Of a stretch of DNA of 64,000 nt, positions 47,783 to 56,919 are shown in pieces (position 1 is the first letter of the stretch; each line of letters opens with the position of its first letter). Under the pieces are notes generated by a model. That model worked only from the letters and a program-made list of their open reading frames with translations, was not told where the DNA came from and searched no databases. The translations under genes and the position numbers were made by a program. This DNA is from an uncultured Mediterraneibacter sp. (GTDB taxonomy: Bacteria > Bacillota > Clostridia > Lachnospirales > Lachnospiraceae): NCBI RefSeq assembly GCF_934309415.1, contig NZ_CAKRDI010000013.1:21823-85822 (forward strand). The letters run 5' to 3'.

Positions 47783-47815
47783 GTTACTGTTCAAATCATA
47801 GCTGCAAACAATAAC
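47783..47815. mobile_element. Family A 33-bp repeat with perfect 8-bp target duplication
   Basis: GTTACTGTTC...AACAATAAC flanked by CTTCATCT at 47775-47782 and 47816-47823. The right duplication overlaps the first two bases of the rnhB stop codon region, so the insertion landed exactly at the gene's end without changing the product. Confidence 0.82.
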
Positions 47816-47821
47816 CTTCAT

Positions 47822-48586
47822 CTACTCATTCACAAAATTCTTAATAAACGAATGTCTGTGAATCGGAGACGGACCGTATTTTTTGATTGCAGCGATATGT
47901 TCCCTGGAGCCATATCCCTTATGTCCGGCAAATCCATACTCCGGCATTACCTTATCATACTCAATCATAAGACGATCCCTTGTCACCTTGGCAAGGATGC
48001 TGGCTGCTGCAATCGATACACTCTTTGCATCTCCTTTTATGATCGGAATCTGCTGGATGATCATCTCCGGAATGGTCACTGCATCGTTCAGAAGAATTCC
48101 CGGCTCGACGCCCAGCTTTGATACTGCTTCCCGCATTGCTTCATAAGTTGCCTGCAGAATATTGATCTCATCGATTCTCGCAGGACTTGCCATGCCGATT
48201 CCGGTTGCTACTGCCTTTTCCATGATTTCATCATAAAGGGCATCTCTCTTAGCAGCCGAAAGTTTCTTTGAGTCATTCAGATACAGAATTTCACAGTCCT
48301 TTGGAAGAATGACAGCACCTGCTACAACCGGCCCCGCCAGCGGGCCTCTTCCGGCTTCATCGATTCCGCAGATGTATGTAAATTCATCGTATTTCTTTTC
48401 ATAATAACGCATCTCTTCCAGACGTGCTCTTTCCTGCTTTAAAGCATCCAGTTTCTTTCTGTATCTCGCAACCAGATTCTTCACGCCTGCTCTCGCATCT
48501 TCTTCATATTCTCCACAGAGAGACAGCCATTCGTTCTCTCCTGCTGCTTCAAATTCTTTCTTAATCTCACCGATTGCTTTTCCCAT
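47822..48586 (-). CDS. rnhB: Ribonuclease HII
   Basis: 254 residues. Removes RNA from RNA-DNA hybrids and single ribonucleotides. The catalytic region ICGIDEAGRGPLAGPVVAGAV (about residues 72-92, with DEAGRG) and SVSIAAASILAKVTRD are diagnostic. A helical N-terminal extension (1-65) is usual in Firmicute RNase HII. Part of the lepB-rbgA-rnhB-yraN block. Confidence 0.96.
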   Translation of the reverse strand: MGKAIGEIKKEFEAAGENEWLSLCGEYEEDARAGVKNLVARYRKKLDALKQERARLEEMRYYEKKYDEFTYICGIDEAGRGPLAGPVVAGAVILPKDCEILYLNDSKKLSAAKRDALYDEIMEKAVATGIGMASPARIDEINILQATYEAMREAVSKLGVEPGILLNDAVTIPEMIIQQIPIIKGDAKSVSIAAASILAKVTRDRLMIEYDKVMPEYGFAGHKGYGSREHIAAIKKYGPSPIHRHSFIKNFVNE

Positions 48587-48624
48587 TTCAATCTACCTCT
48601 GCCTTATCTTATGTATTATCTTTT

Positions 48625-49161
48625 CTAACCGTGCCTGATCAGACCGAATTTTGAAAATGGATAAATCCTCAGCCACGCTCGTCCCATCAGATCTTTTCTG
48701 TGAATCGGACCTACATCCATCGCCCGGCTGTCTTTGCTGTTATTCCGGTTATCACCAAGTACAAAATATTCATCTTCTCCCAGTGTCACCGGCTCTTCGG
48801 CAAGCCCCGGACTTTCCATCACTTCATTCCCATACGCTTCATCCAGTTGTTGTCCATTGATATAGATCATGCCATCTACAATCTGCACTGTCTCTCCCGG
48901 CAATCCAATGACACGTTTGATATAATATTCATAATCTCCATACTGATAAGGAAATACCACAATATCATACCTCTTTGGCTCACTGATATGGTAGGTAAGC
49001 TTGTCTACGATCAACTGATCTCCGTCTGATAATGTTGATTCCATGGAGGAACCATCCACAATCGTTCTCTGCGCCACAAAATTTACAAACAGCAAGGCAA
49101 CTGCCACTGCAATAAAAATGTAAAACAGCCATCCGGATAATTCTTTTAAGATCTCTTTCAT
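48625..49161 (-). CDS. lepB: Signal peptidase I
   Basis: 178 residues. Membrane-anchored Ser/Lys protease that cleaves signal peptides outside the membrane. One N-terminal membrane helix (8-28); catalytic Ser39 in DGSSMESTL and Lys82 in YYIKRVIGLPGE, then GDNRNNSKDSR. Its start overlaps the rbgA stop by 4 nt. A second, apparently inactive paralogue lies upstream of rbgA. Confidence 0.95.
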   Translation of the reverse strand: MKEILKELSGWLFYIFIAVAVALLFVNFVAQRTIVDGSSMESTLSDGDQLIVDKLTYHISEPKRYDIVVFPYQYGDYEYYIKRVIGLPGETVQIVDGMIYINGQQLDEAYGNEVMESPGLAEEPVTLGEDEYFVLGDNRNNSKDSRAMDVGPIHRKDLMGRAWLRIYPFSKFGLIRHG

Positions 49162-50006
49162 ACTTCCTCCGGAACTTCCAGGGTGATTCTTCCCAGTCTT
49201 CCGTTTCTGAAGTCATCTAACAGAATCGCTGCTGCCTTCTCTGTATCCAGCTCGCTTCCTCTTACAAGGCAGTGACGGCTCTCTGCAATTCTTCTCAGAC
49301 ACTCAAATTTATCATCTGTATGCTCGATGTCATATTTTTCTTCCAGGACTCCCTGATAAGAGGTATTTAAAAATTCTGCCAGCTCGGAAGCCAGTTCTTC
49401 TGTCTGAAGAATCTCATCTTTGATAGAACCGATAAATGCAAGCTTCAGTCCCACTGCCTGATCTTCAAACTTCGGCCAGAGAATTCCCGGTGTGTCCAGA
49501 AGTTCTACATTCTTATTCAGGCGGATCCACTGTTTTCCCTTTGTAACTCCCGGCTTATTTCCTGTCTTTGCACAGGCTTTTCCTGCCAGAGAATTGATAA
49601 ATGTGGATTTTCCGACGTTCGGGATTCCTACTACCATGGCACGGACCGGACGGTTCAGGATTCCGCGTTTACGGTCACGCTCTGTCTTTTCCTTACATGC
49701 TTCCTGAATGACAGACTGAATCGATTTGATTCCGCCGCCTTTTCTGGAATTCACTTTGACTGCAGAATATCCTTTTTGCTTAAAATATTCCATCCATTCA
49801 TCGCTTTTCTTATCTTCTGCCAGATCCGCTTTATTCAGAAGGATCAGTCTTGCTTTATTTTTTCCAAGCTCATCAATATCCGGGTTACGGCTGCTGAGTG
49901 GAACACGTGCATCTGCAAGCTCAATGATCAGATCGATCAGCTTGATATTTTCCTGCATCATTCTTCTGGCCTTTGTCATATGGCCTGGATACCATTGAAA
50001 ATGCAT
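49158..50006 (-). CDS. rbgA: Ribosome biogenesis GTPase RbgA (YlqF)
   Basis: 282 residues, circularly permuted GTPase required for late 50S assembly. The motif order G4 (LNKADLA, about 54-60), G1 (GIPNVGKSTFINSLAG, about 129-144), G3 (DTPG) confirms the permutation. WYPGHMTKA at the N-terminus is typical. It overlaps lepB by 4 nt. Classical neighbour of rplS and rnhB. Confidence 0.96.
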   Translation of the reverse strand: MHFQWYPGHMTKARRMMQENIKLIDLIIELADARVPLSSRNPDIDELGKNKARLILLNKADLAEDKKSDEWMEYFKQKGYSAVKVNSRKGGGIKSIQSVIQEACKEKTERDRKRGILNRPVRAMVVGIPNVGKSTFINSLAGKACAKTGNKPGVTKGKQWIRLNKNVELLDTPGILWPKFEDQAVGLKLAFIGSIKDEILQTEELASELAEFLNTSYQGVLEEKYDIEHTDDKFECLRRIAESRHCLVRGSELDTEKAAAILLDDFRNGRLGRITLEVPEEV

Positions 50007-50121
50007 ACTATTCTTTCTCCATTTCTCTGTTTTCTAAATCATTTTTCAACTCAAATTTGCCTTTTTATAGTCTTATTTTTATCATAAATATTGATTGAAA
50101 GGCTGAATTTTCAATCGTCTT

Positions 50122-50784
50122 CTAATTCTTTATAAATCCAAAATGTCCTCCGAAATTAGCTGCAAACCAGGCTTTTCCGTAAATATCATCCAATGTTACG
50201 GTACCCGTCTCTTCATATCTGCTGTCTCCATTGACATCCGCATTATCTCCGAGAACAAAATATTCGTCTTTTCCAAGTTTTACCGGTTCTGATGCAATTC
50301 CTGCATCCTCAATCTCTGAAATAAATACATGCTTCTTAAGTTCTGTATCATTAATATACACTTTACCGTCCTTGATCTGTACTGTCTCTCCCGGCAGCCC
50401 TACAATTCTTCTGACAGACTTGTGGACATTCTTATTTCCATTCGGGCGAAATACCACTACATCGCCCCTTGAAGGGCTTTTCATATCATAGATCAGACGG
50501 TTTACAAGTACGACTTCTCCATTGTTCAGTGTCGGCTCCATCGCGTCTCCTGCCACACTGAGTCTGTGTCCGAAAAATGCAACCAGCAATGCAGCCACTG
50601 CACACACACACAGTATCTCTGCCATCCAGATCAGTCCTTTTTTTGTGATTCCCGGACTTTTCTTTCGCTCAAACTTCAGTTTTCGCTTCTGATTTCCAAA
50701 TTTGAGCTTACTGCTCTTCATCTGTTTTGTCTTCTTTTTTCTTCCTTTTCTGCGCTTTCTTCTAAATTTCAGATCCTGCTGCAT
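50122..50784 (-). CDS. Signal-peptidase-I-like protein lacking both catalytic residues
   Basis: 220 residues from the ATG at 50784 (GGGGAG upstream). A very basic N-terminus (about 10-50, Lys/Arg-rich) precedes one membrane helix (51-72) and a complete S26-type fold: DAMEPTLNNGEVVLVNR, RGDVVVFRP, RRIVGLPGETVQI and YFVLGDNADVNGDSR. The nucleophile is replaced: GDAM instead of G-x-S-M (Ala81, codon GCG), and the general-base Lys of KRVIGLPG is Arg125 (codon AGA). Both changes predict loss of peptidase activity. Known inactive SipA-type homologues in streptococci act in pilus assembly; no pilus genes are here. It may modulate the active LepB two genes away. Confidence 0.8.
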   Translation of the reverse strand: MQQDLKFRRKRRKGRKKKTKQMKSSKLKFGNQKRKLKFERKKSPGITKKGLIWMAEILCVCAVAALLVAFFGHRLSVAGDAMEPTLNNGEVVLVNRLIYDMKSPSRGDVVVFRPNGNKNVHKSVRRIVGLPGETVQIKDGKVYINDTELKKHVFISEIEDAGIASEPVKLGKDEYFVLGDNADVNGDSRYEETGTVTLDDIYGKAWFAANFGGHFGFIKN

Positions 50785-50863
50785 AAGTGTTTCTCCCCGC
50801 GACATTTCTCTTTATAAGAAAAGGGACAAACTACATCATCTGTAATTGTCCCTCTCATGGTTA

Positions 50864-51211
50864 CTATTTTACTAATTCTTTTACCTTTGCAGCTTTTCCT
50901 ACACGCTGTCTTAAGTAGTTCAGTTTTGCTCTTCTTACTTTACCTCTACGAACAACTTCTACTCTTTCTACGTGTGGAGAGTGTACCGGCCAAGTTTTCT
51001 CAACTCCGATTCCGTTAGAAGACTTTCTTACTGTGAAAGTTTCTCTTGCTCCGCCACCCTGTCTCTTCAGGACTGTTCCTTCAAATACCTGGATTCTTTC
51101 GCGGTTTCCCTCTTTGATCTTAGCGTATACTTTTACAGTATCACCAACGTGGAATTCCGGTGCGTTCTCTTTTAACTGTTCTGCTTCGATTTTCTTAATG
51201 ATTTCGTTCAT
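50864..51211 (-). CDS. rplS: 50S ribosomal protein L19
   Basis: 115 residues from the ATG at 51211, preceded by AAGGAGG; the ORF's longer upstream reading is leader. Typical L19: [26 protein letters not shown] and [21 protein letters not shown]. Binds 23S rRNA near the 30S interface. It has its own promoter behind trmD. Confidence 0.97.
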   Translation of the reverse strand: MNEIIKKIEAEQLKENAPEFHVGDTVKVYAKIKEGNRERIQVFEGTVLKRQGGGARETFTVRKSSNGIGVEKTWPVHSPHVERVEVVRRGKVRRAKLNYLRQRVGKAAKVKELVK

Positions 51212-51322
51212 TTGTGTGACCTCCTTAATATTTGACGTTCTTAACACGATCTATGTGTCAGAGGACCATCGCTCTTCTTTTCACAACTTTTGTAGTTTAC
51301 CATACTTTTTTGTAGTTTTCAA
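51212..51322 (-). promoter_or_regulatory. rplS promoter and leader (possible L19 leader)
   Basis: Minus strand: TTGAAA (51317-51322), 17-bp spacer, TAAACT (51294-51299). It is followed by a leader of about 75 nt with a possible CGAT...ATCG and GACACA/TGT pairing before AAGGAGG. Firmicute rplS genes often carry an L19 autoregulatory leader; I cannot confirm the fold. Confidence 0.55.
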
Positions 51323-51360
51323 GTAAATTTTTTCTTTTTATAGCATTTTTTTAATAGTTC

Positions 51361-51480
51361 AGTTACTGTTCAGACCATAGCTAATCACTTTGCTGATTCG
51401 CTATGAGGATGCATGTTTTGGCCTGAATGCATCTCGCCCATCGCTACAGAATGGTGAATCGTGCTTCATGGCCGAATCGT
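51361..51480. repeat. Inverted partial family A copy ending at the trmD stop
   Basis: GTTACTGTTCAGACCATAGC, a TAGCTAATC-type hairpin, GGATGCATGTTTTGGCCTGA and ATGCATCTCGCCCATCGC: the right two thirds of a 143-bp element in reverse orientation. It stops within 2 bp of the trmD stop codon; the 33-bp left unit is missing. Confidence 0.65.
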
Positions 51481-51481
51481 T

Positions 51482-52483
51482 CTATTCTTCCTCAAACTTC
51501 CTTATCTGCTCTTCAAGCCACCGCTTCTCTTTCTCTGTCAGATTGCTCTCCTCCAGAAGATCCGGTCTTCTCTCATAGGTTCTGAGAATCGACTGCTCTC
51601 TTCTCCATTTTTCAATATTGGCATGATGTCCTGACAGAAGGATCGGCGGCACTTTCTTTCCATGCCATTCTTCCGGTCTGGAGTACTGCGGATACTCCAG
51701 CAGATTATCCTGGAACGACTCAAATTCGGCAGATACATTATTATGAAGTACTCCCGGCACAAGACGGGAAATTGTATCCACCATGACCATCGCCGGAAGT
51801 TCTCCGCCTGTCAGCACATAATCTCCGATAGACACATAATCTGTGACAATCTCTTCCAGGACACGTTCATCAATTCCTTCATAATGCCCACAGAGAAGCA
51901 CCAGATCTTCCTCCTGTGCCAGCTCCTCTGCCATAGACTGACTGAACGTAGCGCCCTGTGGTGACAGATATACGACTCTGAGCGGGCGCCCCTTGTCTTC
52001 TGCTGCTGGATTCTGATTCATCATGCCTGCTTCGTTTGTCTCCGTCTCTTCTCCGGAAATCTGCAGTTCCATTTCTGAATACCCGCACTGCTCCTGCTCC
52101 ACATCAGCAGATATTGTACTCTCTGTTGCAGTTTCTGTATTCTCTTGCGTCTCACACAAATTCACAGCTTCCGCATCAGTTTCTACGCTCCCCGGCTCAC
52201 CGCACGAATTTATTATTCCTGCACCTTCCACAGCTGCCTTACGCACTGCAATCTTCTCTTTCACAGCCTCATATGCCAGATACACCGGCTCTGCCTGCAT
52301 CAGCATTCCGGCTCCGCCGCCATACGGGTAATCATCCACACTGTTATGTTTATTAAATGCATAATCGCGGATATTGACTGCATCAATTGAAAGCAGACCT
52401 TTGCTGACCGCACGACCTGTGATGCTTGTATTCAGTCCATTTTCCACCATCTCCGGAAACAGCGTTAAAATATGAAAATTCAT
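51482..52483 (-). CDS. trmD: tRNA (guanine-N1)-methyltransferase TrmD with a large insertion
   Basis: Methylates G37 of tRNAs with SAM, preventing frameshifts; trefoil-knot SPOUT enzyme. Conserved parts: [18 protein letters not shown] (54-63), VVYLSPQG (170-177), [26 protein letters not shown], and [14 protein letters not shown]. The total of 333 aa is about 80 longer than usual because of a Glu/Thr/Ser/Ala-rich insertion at about residues 80-166, between [19 protein letters not shown] and the VVYLSPQG strand. The insertion is in frame and the knot motifs are intact. The ATG overlaps the rimM stop by one base. Confidence 0.93.
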   Translation of the reverse strand: MNFHILTLFPEMVENGLNTSITGRAVSKGLLSIDAVNIRDYAFNKHNSVDDYPYGGGAGMLMQAEPVYLAYEAVKEKIAVRKAAVEGAGIINSCGEPGSVETDAEAVNLCETQENTETATESTISADVEQEQCGYSEMELQISGEETETNEAGMMNQNPAAEDKGRPLRVVYLSPQGATFSQSMAEELAQEEDLVLLCGHYEGIDERVLEEIVTDYVSIGDYVLTGGELPAMVMVDTISRLVPGVLHNNVSAEFESFQDNLLEYPQYSRPEEWHGKKVPPILLSGHHANIEKWRREQSILRTYERRPDLLEESNLTEKEKRWLEEQIRKFEEE

Positions 52484-52989
52484 TAAATCAGCCCCTCCAT
52501 CAGATGTACTGTCATACGTTTTTCTTCTACGTCAATCTCAAGAACGCAGTCATGAATTGCCGGAAGAAGTACCTCGCCATGTTTCTCTGAATCAATAATG
52601 TATACCTCATTGGCTCCTGTTTCCATCACATCTTTCAGGACACCGAATTTCTCACTGTCTTCTGTATACACATCCATGCCGATCAGATCCCCTATATAAT
52701 ACTCGTCCTCTTCCAGTTCCACTGCATCTTCTCTTGCTACGAAAAGACTTTTTCCTTTATATTTCTCAATATCATTGATATTGTCAATGCCCTTAAATTT
52801 TACGATGACAAACTGTTTAAAGAAACGGACAGACTGAATCTCCCAGTTTAATTTTTCTTTTCCTGTGTCCAGTGTCACTTTCTTCAAAGTTTTAAATCGT
52901 TCCGCAGTATCTGTTGTCGGAAATACCTTCACTTCGCCGCGAAGTCCGTGTGTGGAAGAGATCACTCCTACCTGTAAATACTGTTCCAT
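52483..52989 (-). CDS. rimM: 16S rRNA processing protein RimM
   Basis: 168 residues, N-terminal RimM beta-barrel ([21 protein letters not shown]) and C-terminal PRC-barrel ([20 protein letters not shown]). Assists 30S head maturation with S19. RBS CAGGAGG. Fixed neighbour of trmD and rpsP. Confidence 0.96.
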   Translation of the reverse strand: MEQYLQVGVISSTHGLRGEVKVFPTTDTAERFKTLKKVTLDTGKEKLNWEIQSVRFFKQFVIVKFKGIDNINDIEKYKGKSLFVAREDAVELEEDEYYIGDLIGMDVYTEDSEKFGVLKDVMETGANEVYIIDSEKHGEVLLPAIHDCVLEIDVEEKRMTVHLMEGLI

Positions 52990-53107
52990 TCTCCGAATCC
53001 TCCTGAAAAAGAAAGGGGCAGTCTCTTCAAAACGAAGCCTGTCCCTTTCCTGCTTTGCAATCTGCCAAAATCACAAGTGAATTTCACAGATCTCATCTTT
53101 CTCGCTG

Positions 53108-53335
53108 TTATACAATATCAACAACGACTCTCTTGTCTTCTTTTGCTGCTGCCGCTTTTACAACAGAACGGATCGCTTTTGCGATACGGCCCTGTTTGCC
53201 AATTACTTTCCCCATGTCACCTTCAGCAACATGAAGTTCAAGTACTGTGGTTTTTCCTTCTTTTTTCTCAGTTACTGAGATCTGATCTGGATCATCCACC
53301 AGAGCTTTTGCGATAACCTCAACTAATTCTTTCAT
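53108..53335 (-). CDS. khpA: KH-domain RNA-binding protein KhpA (YlqC)
   Basis: 75 residues, one KH domain with GKVIGKQGRIAKAIRSVVKAAA (the GxxG loop). Partners KhpB in controlling cell division and translation in Firmicutes. RBS CGGAGGTG. Between rimM and rpsP as usual. Confidence 0.95.
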   Translation of the reverse strand: MKELVEVIAKALVDDPDQISVTEKKEGKTTVLELHVAEGDMGKVIGKQGRIAKAIRSVVKAAAAKEDKRVVVDIV

Positions 53336-53455
53336 GATACTCGCACCTCCGCGGAGACATCTTAATCAATCTTATACAGCGCTTCATAAATGACTGCTTC
53401 ACTCGCACTGAATAAAGCAGTTATTTAAAAACGTCTTATGAATGATTAATATGAA

Positions 53456-53701
53456 TTATTTCTCAATTCCTGCTGCTTTGAAGATCTTTCCAACAACTTC
53501 TGTCGGCTGAGCACCATTGTTGAGCCATTTTTTAGCTGCTTCTTCGTCAACTTTGATTGCGCTTGGCTCGCAGTTCGGATCATATGTTCCGATTTCCTCG
53601 ATGAATCTTCCATCTCTTGGAGATCTAGAATCTGCTACTACGATTCTATAAAAAGGAGCCTTCTTCTGTCCCATTCTTCTTAATCTGATTTTTACTGCCA
53701 T
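53456..53701 (-). CDS. rpsP: 30S ribosomal protein S16
   Basis: 81 residues from the ATG at 53701 (GAGGTG upstream; a GTG three codons earlier is less likely as it lies in the RBS). [25 protein letters not shown] is diagnostic. Next upstream is ffh. Confidence 0.97.
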   Translation of the reverse strand: MAVKIRLRRMGQKKAPFYRIVVADSRSPRDGRFIEEIGTYDPNCEPSAIKVDEEAAKKWLNNGAQPTEVVGKIFKAAGIEK

Positions 53702-53821
53702 TTCTTTCACCTCATCATAATATTCTTGTTTTATAGTTATTTATAATAAATCATCACATCGCCATCTCTTCTGTCTTATCTCTCATTGAAATAAAATCGG
53801 ATGTCTCTGATAATTTATGTG

Positions 53822-55177
53822 TTAAAAAGGAAGTTTGAATTTACCCCTTTTTCCACCTTTACCGCCCATCATTCCAGGAAGCTTCTTCATCATCTTTCTG
53901 GACTCGTTGAACTGTTTCACCATACGGTTCACTTCTGAAATATCAACTCCAGCACCTTTTGCAATACGGTGCTTTCTGGATGGGTTCAGCAGATCCGGGT
54001 TTCTTCTTTCTTCCGGTGTCATCGAGTAGATCATGGCTTCCATTCTTGCCATCTTCTTCTCATTCTCTTCCGAATCAAGATCCGGCATCTTGCTGGTTAG
54101 ATTTCCCATGCCCGGCATCATTCCCATGATACTGGACAGGCCGCCCATCTTGCGCATCTGTTCCATGCTGTCGAGGTAATCCTCGAAATCAAACTGGGCT
54201 TTCTTCATCTTGTCGGCCATCTTTTTGGCCTTTTCTTCATCCAGCTCAGCTCCTGCTTTTTCAATCAGGGAAAGTACGTCTCCCATACCCAGGATTCTGG
54301 ATGCCATTCTGTCAGGATAAAACTGTTCCAGATCGGAAAGTTTCTCTCCCATACCGACGTAGAGGATCGGTCTTCCGGTTACTGCCTTGATGGACAGTGC
54401 GGCTCCGCCTCGTGTATCACCGTCAAGCTTTGTGACGATCACTCCGTCGATTCCAATCTTATCGTTAAAAGAACTTGCAACATTTACCGCATCCTGACCG
54501 GTCATTGCGTCAACAACCAGGATTGTCTGATGCACTGTCACTGATTCTTTAATCTCCTGTAACTCTGCCATCATGTCTTCATCAATGTGAAGTCGTCCGG
54601 CTGTATCAAGGATTACTATATTGTTATGATTCTTCTGTGCGTGTTCCAACGCGGCTTTTGCAATGTCTGCCGGTTTGTTCTTATTTCCCATGGAAAATAC
54701 TTCCACGCCCTGCTTCTCAGCATTAATCTCCAACTGTTTGATCGCAGCCGGACGATATACGTCACAGGCTACCAGCAGTGGTTTCTTACCTTTCAGCTTG
54801 AACTTTCCAGCCAGCTTTGCAGTGGTGGTTGTTTTACCGGCTCCCTGAAGACCTGCCATCATAATGACTGTAATCGCGCTTCCCGGCTGTAACTCGATCT
54901 CTGTTGTCTCAGATCCCATCAGCTTTACAAGTTCTTCATTAACGATCTTGATTACCATCTGTCCCGGATTCAGTCCGTTCATGACATCCTGTCCAACGGC
55001 TCTCTCCTGAACATCTTTAATGAAGCTCTTTACAACCTTGAAGTTTACATCCGCTTCGAGAAGTGCCATCTTGACTTCTTTGAGCGCTGCTTTTACATCG
55101 TCTTCTGTCAGTCTGCCTTTGCTTCGCAGGTTTTTGAACACATTCTGAAGTTTTTCACTTAAGCTGTCAAATGCCAT
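53822..55177 (-). CDS. ffh: Signal recognition particle protein Ffh (SRP54)
   Basis: 451 residues. N domain (1-85), GTPase G domain with GLQGAGKTTTTAKLA (109-123), DTAGR and TKLDGDTRGG, and the Met-rich M domain (about 300-440; KMGGLSSIMGMMPGMG). Binds signal sequences and SRP RNA for co-translational targeting. Starts 1 nt after the ylxM stop, so probably translationally coupled. Confidence 0.97.
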   Translation of the reverse strand: MAFDSLSEKLQNVFKNLRSKGRLTEDDVKAALKEVKMALLEADVNFKVVKSFIKDVQERAVGQDVMNGLNPGQMVIKIVNEELVKLMGSETTEIELQPGSAITVIMMAGLQGAGKTTTTAKLAGKFKLKGKKPLLVACDVYRPAAIKQLEINAEKQGVEVFSMGNKNKPADIAKAALEHAQKNHNNIVILDTAGRLHIDEDMMAELQEIKESVTVHQTILVVDAMTGQDAVNVASSFNDKIGIDGVIVTKLDGDTRGGAALSIKAVTGRPILYVGMGEKLSDLEQFYPDRMASRILGMGDVLSLIEKAGAELDEEKAKKMADKMKKAQFDFEDYLDSMEQMRKMGGLSSIMGMMPGMGNLTSKMPDLDSEENEKKMARMEAMIYSMTPEERRNPDLLNPSRKHRIAKGAGVDISEVNRMVKQFNESRKMMKKLPGMMGGKGGKRGKFKLPF

Positions 55178-55178
55178 T

Positions 55179-55529
55179 CTATAACTCCTCTATGATCGTA
55201 TCCGCTATCTTGCGGATTCGTTTCACGATTTCTTCCGGATCTTTTTTATTATTCTCCCACTCCGCAAGTGTATCATCAATCCGGTTTACCTTTTCCTTCA
55301 CAGAAAGGAACTTCTCAACCAGATGTAATTTTTCTTCATAATTCTCCAGTGTCTTCTGACACCGCTTTACAAGATCATGTACTCCCTGACGGCTGATTCC
55401 TTTCATCTCTGCGATCTCGCTGAGCGAAAGGTCTTCCAGAACAAACTGCTCATAAATATCTTTCTGATGATCTGTGAGCAATTCTCCGTAGAAATCATAT
55501 AACAATGCCTGCTCTAAAAATTTGTTCAT
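55179..55529 (-). CDS. ylxM: YlxM family SRP-associated HTH protein
   Basis: 116 residues from the ATG at 55529 with AAGGTG at normal spacing; upstream codons lie in the promoter. Sigma-70-region-4-like HTH (LSLSEIAEMKGISRQGVHDLVKRC). YlxM stimulates SRP GTPase activity in streptococci. First gene of the ylxM-ffh transcript. Confidence 0.95.
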   Translation of the reverse strand: MNKFLEQALLYDFYGELLTDHQKDIYEQFVLEDLSLSEIAEMKGISRQGVHDLVKRCQKTLENYEEKLHLVEKFLSVKEKVNRIDDTLAEWENNKKDPEEIVKRIRKIADTIIEEL

Positions 55530-55545
55530 TTTTTTCACCTTAGCT

Positions 55546-55574
55546 ATCATACATGATTCGCGAGACTCTGTCAA
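55546..55574 (-). promoter_or_regulatory. Promoter of ylxM-ffh
   Basis: Minus strand: TTGACA (55569-55574), 17-bp spacer, TATGAT (55546-55551). Near-consensus, with a leader of only about 10 nt before the ylxM RBS. Confidence 0.88.
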
Positions 55575-55611
55575 GTGTTTTTTCTTTACACTTTATTTTT
55601 TCATATAATCC

Positions 55612-55644
55612 GTTATTTCTGTTCACAGCAAACTGTAAACAGTA
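55612..55644. repeat. Diverged family A 33-bp copy
   Basis: GTTATTTCTGTTCACAGCAA...GTAAACAGTAC; recognisable arms and core, no matching flanks. It lies about 40 bp upstream of the ylxM promoter. Confidence 0.5.
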
Positions 55645-55699
55645 CATGCTCTGCCCCGCCCGGCAATACAATAATTGAAACTGAAATATACTATAACCA

Positions 55700-55859
55700 G
55701 AGTGTGTCTTAAAAATGCTTTCTGCAAGATATATATCACAATTTGTGGGAGATTTTGTTTGAATGAGGGCGGCGTAGCGGGCTACGTCAACCGAATGAAG
55801 ACAAAATATACCGCAAAGTGGGGCATGTAGATTGCAGGAATGATTTTTCAGACACACTC
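55700..55859. mobile_element. Family B MITE, 160 bp, left of the subtilase gene
   Basis: GAGTGTGTCT...GACACACTC with TA on the right (55860-55861) and CA on the left. It is nearly identical to the 56920 copy and in the same orientation. Together they bracket the subtilase gene. With the family A copy at 55612 it fills most of 55530-55917. Confidence 0.85.
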
Positions 55860-55917
55860 TAGTAGCAGTCCTCTGCACGAATCATAAAATATACAAAAAG
55901 GAGTTTCTACCTATATT

Positions 55918-56817
55918 ATGAAATGGGTAAAACAAGCGGTTCACTATTATTGTGAAGACACAAGATCCGGTCGATTCCTCGGTAATGGAGTCTGCGCTGC
56001 CATCCTTGACAGCGGCGCTGTTCCCCACCCGGATCTGCGAAGTCAGATCACCGCCTTCCGCGATTTTACCGATTCCGGTCTACGCGATGACAGTGGACAT
56101 GGAACACATGTAGCCGGAATTCTTGCTGGAAACGGAAGGCTCTCCTCCGGCGCATATTCCGGAATGGCTCCCCACTCCAGACTGCTGATCTGTAAAGTTC
56201 TCGACCGCCACGGAAATGGTTCTACCGAAAATGTTCTCCATGCAATCGACTGGCTCATCTCTATCCGTTCCCGATACTCACTCCGAGTGGTGAATATTTC
56301 CGTCGGTGCCCGCCCGGAACTAGACTCCCATCAGAAGCATCTTCTTCTGAATGCCGTGGAAGAGCTCTGGGATCTTGGACTTGTCGTAGTAGTCTCTTCC
56401 GGGAATTACGGACCTGCACCCGGAAGCGTTGCGGTTCCCGGAAGCAGTCCCAAAATCATCACCGTCGGCGTCCCCGATTCCCCCGCATTAATCCAACGCC
56501 AATATGCCCGTCTGAATTATTCCGGACGCGGACCTACAGAAGACTGCGTGATCAAACCGGATGTATTTGCTCCCGGTACCGGAATCGTAAGCTGTAACAG
56601 TGCTTATCCGCGTACCTCTTTCCATCCTTATATCTCCAAAACAGGTACATCCATGGCCACTCCCATCGTATCCGGTGCCATCGTCTGTCTTCTCTCCAAA
56701 TATCCTGACCTTACAAATGTAGAAGTCAAACTGCAGCTCCGTAATTCCTGCGTCCCAACTCCCGGAACAGAATCTGGCTGGGGACTACTCCATGTGGCAA
56801 ATCTGATGACACTCTGA
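55918..56817 (+). CDS. Subtilisin-like serine protease (peptidase S8), no signal peptide
   Basis: 299 residues, a bare catalytic domain. Triad: Asp31 (AAILDSG), His61 (GHGTHVAG) and Ser245 (GTSMATP); oxyanion Asn163 (SSGNYG). There is no signal sequence or propeptide, so it resembles intracellular subtilases. AAGGAG lies 15 nt before the ATG, longer than ideal. It is the only plus-strand gene among minus-strand neighbours, GC-richer by eye, and sits between two direct 160-bp family B copies. Confidence 0.92.
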   Translation: MKWVKQAVHYYCEDTRSGRFLGNGVCAAILDSGAVPHPDLRSQITAFRDFTDSGLRDDSGHGTHVAGILAGNGRLSSGAYSGMAPHSRLLICKVLDRHGNGSTENVLHAIDWLISIRSRYSLRVVNISVGARPELDSHQKHLLLNAVEELWDLGLVVVVSSGNYGPAPGSVAVPGSSPKIITVGVPDSPALIQRQYARLNYSGRGPTEDCVIKPDVFAPGTGIVSCNSAYPRTSFHPYISKTGTSMATPIVSGAIVCLLSKYPDLTNVEVKLQLRNSCVPTPGTESGWGLLHVANLMTL

Positions 56818-56919
56818 GAAATAACTTCATTACTTCATTCCAATAAAAATCATTTGTAGTAATAACAAAATGTCTTCGGATTGAATTTGCTTCTTCCATA
56901 TCTGTTCAGACACGCTCTA

